The position numbers and the translations under genes are program-made. Under the pieces are notes generated by a model. The model made no database searches and had not been told where the DNA came from. It saw only the letters and a list, made by a program, of their open reading frames with translations. Positions 8,704 to 17,502 of a stretch of 36,878 nt of DNA are shown piece by piece. Numbering within the stretch: position 1 is the stretch's first letter; each line of letters opens with the position of its first letter. Source of the stretch: Nitrososphaerota archaeon (lineage in GTDB: Archaea > Thermoproteota > Nitrososphaeria > Nitrososphaerales > Nitrosopumilaceae); contig JAGWGB010000014.1 of NCBI GenBank assembly GCA_028867595.1, positions 1 to 36,878 on the forward strand. Reading direction: 5' to 3'.

Positions 8704-9075
8704 GGTAATCTGTGACACTAGTTTTCTAATGGCCATTGCCTCAAAAGAGACAAAAAACATATCAAGCCTTGATACAGAGATTGGAAACTTGGAGTTTCTA
8801 GTGCCAGATATGGTATCTGGAGAGCTCAAAAGAATCTCAAAAGGGACCAGTAAAAAAAAAGTTCAGCACTAGGCGCACTGAAAATTTCTGAAAAGTTTGG
8901 AAAAATAAAAATTTCTGGCACTAATGTTGATGATGCACTAGTCATGTATGTAAAGGAAAATGGCGGCATAATAGCTACAATTGACGCTGAGCTGAAAAAG
9001 AGGATAAAGGAAAATGGTGGATCAGTTGTATCGCTTGCAAGCAATAGAATAGTTTTAGAGTCAAGTAAGACTTAA
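8696..9075 (+). pseudogene. PIN-domain (Fcf1/VapC9-like) protein split by a frameshift in an A9 run
   Basis: The frame opening at TTG 8696 gives KVICDTSFLMAIAS, a PIN-domain start with Asp7, then Glu43 in SGELK, and stops at 8870-8872. The rest of the domain continues in the -1 frame from about 8863 to TAA 9075: ALGALKISEKFGKIKIS, then NVDDALVMYVKENGG, TIDAELKKRI, which supply the further acidic residues of a PIN active site. The switch falls at nine A (8852-8860). One more A would join the halves into one protein of about 126 aa. PIN proteins of this kind are often next to the aIF2-gamma gene and are thought to be RNases in rRNA processing. The break may be a sequencing indel, a true mutation, or slippage at an A-AAA-AAA site. 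Confidence 0.75.
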
Positions 9076-9099
9076 CTTGGCAGAGATGATATTAGAAAC

Positions 9100-9759
9100 A
9101 TGTTACAGTACAAAAACATCAAGATAACGTGGCTTGGCCATGACGGCTTTGTGATTGAAAAAAATATCAAGATAGTGATTGACCCGTACAAAATTTCAAA
9201 ACCAATCAAAGCAGATATGGTTCTCTTATCTCACAATCACTTTGATCACATGAGCCCAGATGATCTTGAAAAGGTTTCATCAAAAAACACGACAATTGTT
9301 GCAGCCAAGGAATGCATGGACAAGCTTGGCAATATTCAATACAAGGAAAAGACAAGCCTCATGCCGGGCGAAGAAAAAACCATTAACGGCATCAAGATAA
9401 AGGCAGTCCGGGCCTATAACGTAGACAAGATAAATCCTGACACAAAAAAGCCCTTTCATCCAAAAGAAGACAACAAGATTGGATTTCTAATCAATATTGG
9501 TGGAACTACAATATATCATACTGGGGACTCTGACCTCATACCTGAGATGAATAATTTGCAACCAGATGTGTTGCTGATCCCTGTTAGTGGCACATATGTC
9601 ATGACTGTAAGCGAAGCTGTACAGGCAGTAAATGCAATAAAACCAAAAGTTGCGGTACCCATGCATTATGGTACAATTGTGGGAAGCATCGAGGATGCTC
9701 AAGAGTTCAAGAGTGCTGTAACAGGATGCGAAGTACAGATAATTGAAAAAGAGCCGTAG
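9100..9759 (+). CDS. Metal-dependent hydrolase, UPF0173 / UlaG-like beta-lactamase fold
   Basis: A 219-aa metallo-beta-lactamase-fold protein. WLGHDGF near the start, SHNHFDH (HxHxDH) for metal binding at about 44-50, HTGDSD near 145-150 and a late MHYG histidine follow the UPF0173/UlaG-like pattern. Substrate unknown. It has no signal peptide. The ATG at 9100 follows the PIN gene by 24 bp, so it may belong to the rps6e-aif2g-PIN transcription unit. Confidence 0.85.
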   Translation: MLQYKNIKITWLGHDGFVIEKNIKIVIDPYKISKPIKADMVLLSHNHFDHMSPDDLEKVSSKNTTIVAAKECMDKLGNIQYKEKTSLMPGEEKTINGIKIKAVRAYNVDKINPDTKKPFHPKEDNKIGFLINIGGTTIYHTGDSDLIPEMNNLQPDVLLIPVSGTYVMTVSEAVQAVNAIKPKVAVPMHYGTIVGSIEDAQEFKSAVTGCEVQIIEKEP

Positions 9760-9801
9760 GCACAAAAGAGTAATAAACAGAGTGAATTTCATCAAGCTAG
9801 G

Positions 9802-12567
9802 TTGATTCAGGATAGAAAACTGTTCACGGTAGGAAACCGTGCTTTTAACTTACGACACTTGCTTGTAATTGGAATACTTGCAGTATCCTTTTCCATCTCT
9901 GCCATGGTAAGATCACAGGCAGCAGACTATGGATTTGCACTAAACGAGTTTGATCCTTACTTTAACTTTAGGGCAACTGAATATCTTCTGGATAACGGTG
10001 TCAATGCATATGTTCATTGGCATGATACCATGAGTTGGTATCCTCAGGGAAGAGATGTATTTGCAACTGCTCAGGTTCCGCTCCACTTTACAGATGCCAT
10101 ACTTTACAAAATCTTTGGCGGTGGGATGAGCCTTTATGATTTCACAATAATATTTCCTGTAGTTTTCGGTTCCATGACTGCAGTAATTGTATTTGCGCTT
10201 GTACGGGTAATTGGCGGCACAACAGCAGGACTTTTTGCATCCCTTTTCTTTGCAATCTCGCCTCCAATAATTGTGAGAGGAACAATAGGGTGGTTCAAGT
10301 CAGAACCGCTGGGCCTCTTTTACGGTCTGCTTGGCGTATACCTGTTTCTTAGCGGAATCAAATCTGAAAATCGTAAAGTAGCAATAGCCAAACTCTTCGG
10401 AGGGGCATCATTTTTGAGCATTGGGTTTGCATCGTGGGGAGGCGTAGAGTTTTTCATAATTCCGCTTGCAATATTTATAATTGCACTGCCGTTTATTCGA
10501 AAAGATCACAAGTTCTTGCTCTGGGCAATCCCGTTTTTTGTAGCAGTAACAATGGCTGTATCAGGCGGCGCATTTGCAAGACCTGGCCCAGGCTTTGTGT
10601 TCGGTGAGAGGGGCTTTGCACTCATTGGGCCTACCATACTTATGGTTGTAATAATTTTTGTCCAAAAATTCAGCAAGGACAACGTAAAGACACGCAACGG
10701 GCTTCTTGTTCTTGCTGCATGTGTTATTGCAGGCGGAGCAATATTTGCGTCTGGTGCTCTCCACTCACCAAGCTTCCGTTACATGAATGCAGTAGATCCA
10801 TTTCTGACCTCAGAAGATCCATTGGTTGACTCTGTTGCAGAACATGCCACACCAACTCTGGCACAAAACTTTACCTACTTTTCAGTCCTGATGCTGTTTG
10901 CAGGCTTTGGAATATGGTTGATGATTAGGAAAAATAACGGCAACAACTTTTTGCCGTTTAACATTAAAAATGACATGACAATTTTTGCTCTGATTCTTGG
11001 CATAGTAGGTGCATATGCAGGCTCGACATTTTCAAGGTTGGAGCTGCTAACTGCAAGCTCTGTAATTGTACTTGCATCAATTGGGCTTGCAGGAATAACC
11101 TCAGAAATTTTGAAAAAAGACACCCGACCTATGGTGCCAGAGCCAACAAAAGACTCGAAAAAGAAGACCGTAACAAAAAAGAATGTTGCCTTCCTTGGGA
11201 GATTTCCAAAAATAGCTTTTGTTGCTGTAGTTGTAGCTTTGTTGCTTGTACCAACAGTGTTTCCTGTCGGTGCAAGCTGGATATCGATAGTAAAATCGCC
11301 TCCTACCATACTCAACGGAGGCTCTAATTTTGCAATTGCAACAAGCGACTGGCCTGATGCCATGAACTGGCTGAAGAACAACACTCCACCAAACTCTATT
11401 GTGGCGTCATGGTGGGATTATGGATACTGGATACAGACTCTGGGAGGCAGAATCACTTTTGTTGATAATGCAACCCTTGATACCAGCAAGATAGCTGGAA
11501 TTGCAAAGATGTTCCTAAGCTCACCTAATGATGCATGGAAGATGCTCCAAGACATGCATGCAAACTATGTTCTTGTGTATGTAGTAGGGCAAAAGTTTGT
11601 CTCACAAGGACAAAATCTGTATGTTCTTGGGGGGGGAGGAGATGAGAGCAAGAAGCAGTGGTTCATTAGGATTGCAGGCGAGGACGAATCAAAGTTCCTC
11701 CAAGCAGATGAGTTTACTCCAACAGATTACTTTTGGCAAAATACTCTCCTTGGACAGATGTTTCCATTTACACCTGTAGCATACTATGATCCAACTACCC
11801 ATGCCGAGTCCCAGACCTATCAGAATGGATATACTGCAATCTATGCAGCAAACATGAAATATCCACAAAATGGAACAGGCGCACTGCAACTTGCATACGA
11901 GTCATCGAGCCTTCAGAGATCTGACTCGGGTGTATTCTCTGGAGTGTTAATCTACAAAGTAAATCCAAACTATAATCCGCAGGCACCAAGCAACCAACCT
12001 GTAACCACCGTCAAGGCACCTGCACAACCCCAGATAACACTAACAAACAGCTCCTCTACTGCATCTGGAGACACTGCAGTAATTGCTACCAAGTTTGGTG
12101 ACATTACGATGAAACTATTCAACGATGTGGCGCCAAAGACAGTCGCCAACTTTGAAAAACTTGCCAACTCTGGATTTTATGATGGAACTGTATTCCATAG
12201 AATAGTTCCGGGATTTGTCATACAGGGCGGAGATCCAAACAGCAAGAACGGCTCAAGGGATACGTGGGGAATGGGTGATGCTGGATACACAATACCGCCA
12301 GAGTTTAGCGACATGAACTTTAGTGAGTATACTGTAGGCATGGCACGAGGACAAGACGTAAACAGCGGCAGCTCGCAGTTCTTCATTACTGTCGGTGATG
12401 CCAGCTTCCTTAATGGGAAATATACTTTGTTTGGGCAAGTAACTGCAGGTCAGGATGTGGTAGATAAGATAGCTGCACTACAGGTAAACTCTGACAGCCA
12501 GCCTGTAAATCCAGACGATGCTCGCATAATATCAATAAAAGTTTCTTCTTCAAATATGACCAAGTAG
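9802..12567 (+). CDS. stt3: STT3/AglB oligosaccharyltransferase fused to a C-terminal cyclophilin domain
   Basis: A 921-aa fusion. Residues 1 to about 490 are a multi-span GT-C membrane domain with Asp51 in EFDPYFNFRATE, the first acidic catalytic motif of STT3. A soluble part follows, with the acceptor-sequon-binding WWDYG at 537-541 and a DTSKIAGIAKM (DK-type) segment. This is the catalytic subunit that transfers lipid-linked glycan to Asn on secreted proteins. After a Pro/Thr/Gln-rich linker (about 730-757), residues 758-915 form a cyclophilin-type prolyl isomerase: VFHRIVPGF with Arg800 and Phe805, QGGDP at 808-812, and SQFFIT at 858-863. The usual active-site Trp is replaced in FLNGKYTLFG, as in many bacterial cyclophilins. 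Topology places both activities outside the cytoplasm. TTG start at 9802; no frameshift is seen at the junction. Confidence 0.93.
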   Translation: MIQDRKLFTVGNRAFNLRHLLVIGILAVSFSISAMVRSQAADYGFALNEFDPYFNFRATEYLLDNGVNAYVHWHDTMSWYPQGRDVFATAQVPLHFTDAILYKIFGGGMSLYDFTIIFPVVFGSMTAVIVFALVRVIGGTTAGLFASLFFAISPPIIVRGTIGWFKSEPLGLFYGLLGVYLFLSGIKSENRKVAIAKLFGGASFLSIGFASWGGVEFFIIPLAIFIIALPFIRKDHKFLLWAIPFFVAVTMAVSGGAFARPGPGFVFGERGFALIGPTILMVVIIFVQKFSKDNVKTRNGLLVLAACVIAGGAIFASGALHSPSFRYMNAVDPFLTSEDPLVDSVAEHATPTLAQNFTYFSVLMLFAGFGIWLMIRKNNGNNFLPFNIKNDMTIFALILGIVGAYAGSTFSRLELLTASSVIVLASIGLAGITSEILKKDTRPMVPEPTKDSKKKTVTKKNVAFLGRFPKIAFVAVVVALLLVPTVFPVGASWISIVKSPPTILNGGSNFAIATSDWPDAMNWLKNNTPPNSIVASWWDYGYWIQTLGGRITFVDNATLDTSKIAGIAKMFLSSPNDAWKMLQDMHANYVLVYVVGQKFVSQGQNLYVLGGGGDESKKQWFIRIAGEDESKFLQADEFTPTDYFWQNTLLGQMFPFTPVAYYDPTTHAESQTYQNGYTAIYAANMKYPQNGTGALQLAYESSSLQRSDSGVFSGVLIYKVNPNYNPQAPSNQPVTTVKAPAQPQITLTNSSSTASGDTAVIATKFGDITMKLFNDVAPKTVANFEKLANSGFYDGTVFHRIVPGFVIQGGDPNSKNGSRDTWGMGDAGYTIPPEFSDMNFSEYTVGMARGQDVNSGSSQFFITVGDASFLNGKYTLFGQVTAGQDVVDKIAALQVNSDSQPVNPDDARIISIKVSSSNMTK

Positions 12568-12569
12568 GT

Positions 12570-12725
12570 TTACTTGTATCTGTCAGATATGCGATATCTT
12601 GCATACTTGTCGTCTGGGGAGTATTTTCCTGGATGGACACTTGATGTGTTGCTGCCGCACTTGGGGCACTTGTCTTTGAGTGTATATCGCTTGCAGTTGT
12701 CGCACTTGCGCATCTGAAACTTCAT
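12570..12725 (-). CDS. nop10: H/ACA snoRNP protein Nop10
   Basis: A 51-aa protein with the complete archaeal Nop10 pattern: RKCDNCKRYTLKDKCPKCG (zinc-binding Cys8, Cys11, Cys20, Cys23) and then HPGKYSPDDKYARYR. Nop10 is a core part of the H/ACA guide complex for rRNA pseudouridylation with Cbf5, Gar1 and L7Ae. The ATG lies 2 bp after the aIF2-alpha stop, the conserved archaeal aIF2-alpha/nop10 operon order. Its stop lies 2 bp from the stop of the convergent STT3 gene. Confidence 0.95.
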   Translation of the reverse strand: MKFQMRKCDNCKRYTLKDKCPKCGSNTSSVHPGKYSPDDKYARYRISDRYK

Positions 12726-12727
12726 GT

Positions 12728-13528
12728 CTAGCCTTCTCGTGTTTTCTTTGATTCTTCCCTTGTAAACTTGAACGTGCCGCCGCTTTTGACTATAGTCTGC
12801 TCAATTGATGCAAGAATTGGCTTGAGCTCTTTTTCAGCATCCTTAAAGTTTTGTGCTGTAATTGCAAGGCGGTACTTGGGGGCTCCGATGTATGTTATGG
12901 AGACATTTACTTTTTTGTTATCCATTACTGAGGTCAGGGAACGCTTGATAATGTCCATGCCGTCAGGCTTGGTGCTTGTAATATCTAATACTCCTCTTAT
13001 CTCAACATAGGGAATCTGCATTTTTGAGCTAAGCTCGCTGATTGCCGAAACTGCCTTGCTTGGTATGTCAAGGCCATCAAGAACTGAAACGCCCTTTGCA
13101 GCAACCTCACTGAAAGCATCATAGATTGAATCAAACTTGTCTACAAGAATATTTTCAATCTTGTCAGACTCGGTCTTGGAGAGGGAAGCCTTTGCCTTTA
13201 GGTTTTCAATGAGCCCGCTCTCCTTTTCCTTGCGCTTGAGTTCCAGTAGTTTTTTCTTCTTCTGGTCCGACGAGATCTGTTTTAAGGAAAGGTCGATTTC
13301 GGATCTTCTAGTGTCTACACGTTTTACGAGAAGTACCTTTTTTTCTCCCGGCTTGAGAAACTTTTCTACATTTCTAATCCAGCCAGTGGCAATCTCGGAA
13401 ATGTGCAGAAATCCTTGAATGTTGTTGTATTCATCAAGAGTTACGTAAGCTCCTTGATCCATAATTCTAGTTACTGTTGCAACTACTATTTCTCCAACCT
13501 CTGGAAATTCCTGCATTGCAGTAGACAT
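12728..13528 (-). CDS. aif2a: Translation initiation factor aIF2 subunit alpha
   Basis: A 266-aa protein with an N-terminal S1/OB fold (EVGEIVVATVTRIMDQGAYV; FLHISEI), a helical middle and a C-terminal alpha/beta domain ending in KFTREES, the three-domain plan of aIF2-alpha. It binds the gamma subunit and helps hold initiator tRNA. A TTG nine bases further out is in frame, but the ATG at 13528 has a TATA-like ATTAAATTA about 27 bp upstream (13551-13559) and gives the normal N-terminus. It is cotranscribed with nop10. The S27e and L44e genes that often precede aIF2-alpha in archaea are absent here. Confidence 0.95.
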   Translation of the reverse strand: MSTAMQEFPEVGEIVVATVTRIMDQGAYVTLDEYNNIQGFLHISEIATGWIRNVEKFLKPGEKKVLLVKRVDTRRSEIDLSLKQISSDQKKKKLLELKRKEKESGLIENLKAKASLSKTESDKIENILVDKFDSIYDAFSEVAAKGVSVLDGLDIPSKAVSAISELSSKMQIPYVEIRGVLDITSTKPDGMDIIKRSLTSVMDNKKVNVSITYIGAPKYRLAITAQNFKDAEKELKPILASIEQTIVKSGGTFKFTREESKKTREG

Positions 13529-13615
13529 GTTTTTCAAGCTTTTAGTACGTAATTTAATGTTGCTGATTTGAAAATAATTTGCCAGTCAAGTTTACAACAG
13601 AACTTGTGTTATTGG

Positions 13616-14149
13616 TTAGAAATCAATTCCTTTCTTTGCTCTTATGCCAGACTTGAATGGATGTTTTATCTCTCGCATTTCTGTAACCAAGTCTGCTACC
13701 TCTACTATTTCGTCCTTGACGTGGTTTCCTGTCAGCACCAAGTTTACATTTGCAGGCTTGGCATGTATCAATTTTAAAACATCACCAAGCTCAACTAGCC
13801 CCAAGTTTACTGCATAGTTGATCTCATCTAAAATTACAATGTTGTATTTTTGCGAAGCAATCTTTTCCTTTGCAATGGCAAGGGCCTCGGCTGCAATTTT
13901 TTTATGGTCTTCGATAGGACTCTTGTCGTCCATGATGCCAACAAATCCCTTTCCTACTGCAGTAAGCTCAAACTCTGGCTCTAGTCTTTTTGATGAGGTC
14001 ATCTCTCCATAGTGCCACGAGCCCTTGATGAACTGAACCATGCAAACTTTGTAATCATAACCCAATGCGCGAAGCGCCATCCCAAGTGCTGCTGTTGTCT
14101 TTCCCTTTCCCTTGCCTGTGTAAACAATAACCAGTCCGTCTTTTTCCAT
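13616..14149 (-). CDS. cobO: Corrinoid adenosyltransferase (CobO/BtuR family)
   Basis: ATP:cob(I)alamin adenosyltransferase of 177 aa that adds the 5'-deoxyadenosyl ligand. The modified P-loop YTGKGKGKTTAALG lies near residues 10-23, with VQFIKG and ILDEINYA following as in CobO/CobA/BtuR. The ATG at 14149 is preceded in frame by a TTG; either is possible. It stands divergently from a flavoprotein gene and close to cbiA, consistent with a role in de novo synthesis rather than salvage only. Confidence 0.93.
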   Translation of the reverse strand: MEKDGLVIVYTGKGKGKTTAALGMALRALGYDYKVCMVQFIKGSWHYGEMTSSKRLEPEFELTAVGKGFVGIMDDKSPIEDHKKIAAEALAIAKEKIASQKYNIVILDEINYAVNLGLVELGDVLKLIHAKPANVNLVLTGNHVKDEIVEVADLVTEMREIKHPFKSGIRAKKGIDF

Positions 14150-14225
14150 CAAAGATTGTTTTATTGCGGCAAGTAAAAATCTGACGCTTTGAAATGATTT
14201 GGCATAATCAGAAAAAAGGGTTATT

Positions 14226-15482
14226 ATGCTAAACCCGGGCCCATATAGATTGCCAATGACAAAAAACTACAATTATGATATTGTCATAGTTGGGGGAGGG
14301 CCTGCAGGACTTTCTGCTGGGTGGAGCGCTGCAAAAAAAGGAGCCAAGGTGGCAGTGCTTGAAAGAGATGAGGCAATAGGGCAAAGCGTAAGGACAAGCG
14401 GTGTAACATGGATAAAAGAGGCCAAGTCATTTGGGATTCCGTCACAATATTACAATCCGATTCAAAACTATGCGTTTTACTCTCCAAATAATGTCATAAT
14501 GAAAAAAAGCAAAGAGCCTGAGGTTGCAGTGCTTGATGTAAGAAAGACATACCAGTTTCTTGCATATGAGGCTGCAGGAGCTGGCGCAGAAATATTTTTG
14601 CGTACAAATGTTACTGATGTCATAACCGAAGATGGAAAACTACAGGGAGTCAAGGCAACTTCACTAAAAGAAGACTTGGTGTTTAATTCTAAAATAATCA
14701 TTGACGCAAGTGGGTTTTATTCTGTAATTGGAAAAGCAACAGGTCTTGCATCGCAGTGGAAGAGGTTTGGTGCAGGAGCTGAATATGAGGCCTATGTGGA
14801 AAAAATAGACCCAAAGACGTGGTATCTGATGGTGGGACAGAACTATTCTCCTGCTGGATATGCATGGGTCTTTCCGCTCGGGCAAAACAAGGCAAGAATT
14901 GGAGTTGGCGTGGGCAAGCCGGAATCGCAGGCAGATGCAACACAGAGGCTGCTAGAACTGCTTGAGAAAAGACCCAAGCCATTAGATGAGATGGGCAAGA
15001 TAGTTCCTGTCGAGTTTCATTATGGACTAATTCCAAACGAGGGACTGCGCCCTGTTACCGTTGATGACAACCTCATACTGGTGGGAGACTCTGCAGGCCA
15101 GGCAAACCCCCTAGTTCTTGAGGGAATTAGGTATGCAATTGAGTTTGGCAGAAAGGCAGGCGAGGTTGCTGCAAACGCTGTCAAGTCTGGTGATACATCA
15201 AAAAAATCTCTCAAGCCGTACGAAGAGTCTATGAGAAAGGCAATAGGCTCAAAAATTGCGTCTGCAATAAAGGTTCAGTATAGATGGCTTGGCCTCTCTG
15301 ACGAGGAATGGGACAAGGAGATTGGAATAATCGATGATCTATCTGCCGAAGAATTTTTGGATTTTGTAAAAGCGGAATTTGGGCTGGCAAACATGATAAA
15401 ACTTGCAGCAGGCCATCCAAAACTTGCAATACGACAACTTTTTGGATTGATAAAAGACTCTGTTCCGCAGAAAGAAAATTGA
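14226..15482 (+). CDS. Geranylgeranyl-reductase family FAD oxidoreductase
   Basis: A 418-aa FAD-dependent oxidoreductase. The dinucleotide-binding VIVGGGPAGL is near residues 19-29, VLERD closes the first Rossmann unit, and the second FAD motif LVGDSAGQANPL...GIRYAIEFG is near 286-307. This matches the GGR family, which includes archaeal lipid-saturating digeranylgeranylglycerophospholipid reductases. The ATG at 14226 may be used, but the ATG at 14256 gives a more usual N-terminus. The gene sits between divergent cobO and codirectional cbiA (37 bp gap), so a role in corrin reduction is possible as well as lipid reduction. The substrate cannot be read from sequence. Confidence 0.82.
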   Translation: MLNPGPYRLPMTKNYNYDIVIVGGGPAGLSAGWSAAKKGAKVAVLERDEAIGQSVRTSGVTWIKEAKSFGIPSQYYNPIQNYAFYSPNNVIMKKSKEPEVAVLDVRKTYQFLAYEAAGAGAEIFLRTNVTDVITEDGKLQGVKATSLKEDLVFNSKIIIDASGFYSVIGKATGLASQWKRFGAGAEYEAYVEKIDPKTWYLMVGQNYSPAGYAWVFPLGQNKARIGVGVGKPESQADATQRLLELLEKRPKPLDEMGKIVPVEFHYGLIPNEGLRPVTVDDNLILVGDSAGQANPLVLEGIRYAIEFGRKAGEVAANAVKSGDTSKKSLKPYEESMRKAIGSKIASAIKVQYRWLGLSDEEWDKEIGIIDDLSAEEFLDFVKAEFGLANMIKLAAGHPKLAIRQLFGLIKDSVPQKEN

Positions 15483-15519
15483 ATACTAGCTTACATGTGG
15501 TTGCATCTGGAGATACAAC

Positions 15520-16875
15520 TTGAAGATACCGCGCATAGTGCTATCGGGAACAAGCAGCGGAGTGGGAAAGACATCGATAACTGCTGCAATAATACATGGA
15601 ATCAAAAAACGTGGATACTCGGTACAGCCCTTCAAGGTTGGGCCTGACTTTATAGACCCGACATATCTTTCTGCAGTGGCGCAAAGGCCTGCGCGAAACC
15701 TTGATGCATGGCTGATGGGAAGACGCGGCGTACTCAAAGACTTTGTTTGCAACTCGTGCAGCGACATATCAGTAATAGAAGGCGTCATGGGATACTACGA
15801 TGGGTTTGCTGGAGGCTCTAACTTTGCAAGCACACACCACGTATCAAACATTGTTCAAGCGCCTGTCATACTGGTACTTGATGCAAGCAAAGCGGCACGC
15901 TCTATTGCCGCAACTGCATTGGGTTTTGTAAAATTTCATAAAAACTCAAGAATTTCTGGATTGATTTTAAATAAACTTGGAAGCAAAAAGCATGAAGACC
16001 TTTGCAGGCAAGCACTCTCAAAACTTGGAATTCCAATAGTCGGGGCAATTCCGCGCGACGCCAGCCTAAACTTGGAATCAAGACACCTCGGATTGATTCC
16101 AGTGGGCGAGATAAAATCGCTTGAGAAAAAAATACGCTCTATTGCAAAAGCATATTCTGATTATATCGATATTGAAAAAATAATTGAAATAGGTACCAAG
16201 ACCTCAAGCCTGCCCAAGATGCCTCAGAATGCCAATATGCCACAAAGAGCAAAGATTGCAGTAGCAGTAGACGAGTCATTCAATTTTTACTATCGCGAAA
16301 ATCTTGACTCGCTTCGCAGAGCAGGTGCATCGCTTGTCTTTTTTAGCCCAATTCATGACAAAAAGGTTCCATCATGTGACGGGCTCTATATCGGAGGTGG
16401 ATTTCCCGAAGTTAAAGGGGAGATGCTTGAAAGAAACAACTCCATGAAAAAAGAGATCAAGAAAAAAGCAGAGGAAGGAATGCCAATATATGCAGAGTGT
16501 GGCGGGCTGATGTACCTTACAAGGTCAATTAGGTACAAGGAGAAAAAGTTCAAAATGATTGGACTCTATGACGCTGATACCGTAATGCAGAAAAAACTCA
16601 AGCTAAACTATACCAAGGCACGAGTCTCAAGGCCATGTGTCGTATCAAGGGCAAACTCTAGTCTGCAAGGCCACGAGTTTCATTTTTCCGAGCTTGAATC
16701 AATATCAAAAGACTCTACATTTGCATACGAGATGGAGATTGGTGTAGGCATAAACAAAAAAAGAGATGGCATGTTACAATACAATACACTTGCATCATAC
16801 ATGCACATGCACTTTGCACAGCCAAACGTTGCAAAGACATTTGTTGACAACTGCATCAGAAAATCAAGAAGCTAG
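15520..16875 (+). CDS. cbiA: Cobyrinate a,c-diamide synthase CbiA
   Basis: ATP- and glutamine-dependent enzyme that amidates the a and c side chains of cobyrinate. The N-terminal synthetase domain has the P-loop GTSSGVGKTS (residues 9-18) and VGPDFIDPTYL. The C-terminal class I glutaminase domain has Cys327 in YAECGGLMYLT and a late HMHFAQP histidine. Length is 451 aa, normal for CbiA. The start is TTG at 15520. It ends 18 bp from the convergent cbiC stop. Confidence 0.95.
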   Translation: MKIPRIVLSGTSSGVGKTSITAAIIHGIKKRGYSVQPFKVGPDFIDPTYLSAVAQRPARNLDAWLMGRRGVLKDFVCNSCSDISVIEGVMGYYDGFAGGSNFASTHHVSNIVQAPVILVLDASKAARSIAATALGFVKFHKNSRISGLILNKLGSKKHEDLCRQALSKLGIPIVGAIPRDASLNLESRHLGLIPVGEIKSLEKKIRSIAKAYSDYIDIEKIIEIGTKTSSLPKMPQNANMPQRAKIAVAVDESFNFYYRENLDSLRRAGASLVFFSPIHDKKVPSCDGLYIGGGFPEVKGEMLERNNSMKKEIKKKAEEGMPIYAECGGLMYLTRSIRYKEKKFKMIGLYDADTVMQKKLKLNYTKARVSRPCVVSRANSSLQGHEFHFSELESISKDSTFAYEMEIGVGINKKRDGMLQYNTLASYMHMHFAQPNVAKTFVDNCIRKSRS

Positions 16876-16893
16876 TTTTTGTTTTAAAATTAT

Positions 16894-17502
16894 TTAGAGC
16901 GCGTTTAATATTGCAGACGCACAGGGGCTTCCTCCCTTGCGCCCGACATTCGTGATGTGCGGAATCTGAGTCAAGGCAAGCTCTTCTTTTGATTCTGCGG
17001 CGCAGACAAAGCCGACTGGTATCCCAACTACGAGGGCAGGCCTGACTATGCCTTCCTTTGCCATCTGTACAATCTCCTGGAGTGCAGTAGGCGCGTTTCC
17101 TATTGCAACAATTCCACCGTCAATGTCCTTGGCACCAAGCCGCATCGCAGTCTGGGCCCGAGTCTTGTTTAGCCTCTTTGCTTCTTCTACAACTGCGGGG
17201 TCTGAGATGCTGCAAATCACCTTGTTTCCAAACTTGGAAAGGTTATCCTTGTTTAACAAGCCAACAACGCCGTTGACATCTACAACTATGTTGCATCCGT
17301 TTTTCAGTGCGTCAATTCCGCTCTCTATTGCTTGCTTGTGAAAAATTATCTTGTTTGCCTTGGCAAAGTCAAAGTCTGCAGTAGAATGTATCACGCGTTT
17401 TACTATGGTCCACTCATCTTGGCTGTAAGGATGTGGCCCAAGTTCTTTTTCTATTATTTCCATGCTCTTGTCTTCAATTGACTGGCCCTTTTGCGTAATC
17501 AT
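16894..17502 (-). CDS. cbiC: Cobalt-precorrin-8 methylmutase CbiC
   Basis: A 202-aa precorrin-8X methylmutase, which moves the C-11 methyl to C-12 to give cobyrinate. The catalytic His39 stands in VKRVIHSTADFDF, and the C-terminal VGIPVGFVCAAESKE and GRKGGSP segments match the family. Its ATG overlaps the cbiX stop by 4 bp (ATGA), showing translational coupling at the end of the cbiD-G-X-C operon. Confidence 0.95.
   Translation of the reverse strand: MITQKGQSIEDKSMEIIEKELGPHPYSQDEWTIVKRVIHSTADFDFAKANKIIFHKQAIESGIDALKNGCNIVVDVNGVVGLLNKDNLSKFGNKVICSISDPAVVEEAKRLNKTRAQTAMRLGAKDIDGGIVAIGNAPTALQEIVQMAKEGIVRPALVVGIPVGFVCAAESKEELALTQIPHITNVGRKGGSPCASAILNAL

Noticed and set aside
8826-9044. 72-aa minus-strand ORF across the PIN gene
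   Set aside because: The plus strand carries the PIN-domain residues in two frames; the minus frame is a shadow.
11970-12438. Several minus-strand ORFs over the STT3-cyclophilin junction, which might suggest two separate genes
   Set aside because: They are antisense to conserved cyclophilin codons, and the plus frame is continuous through the linker.
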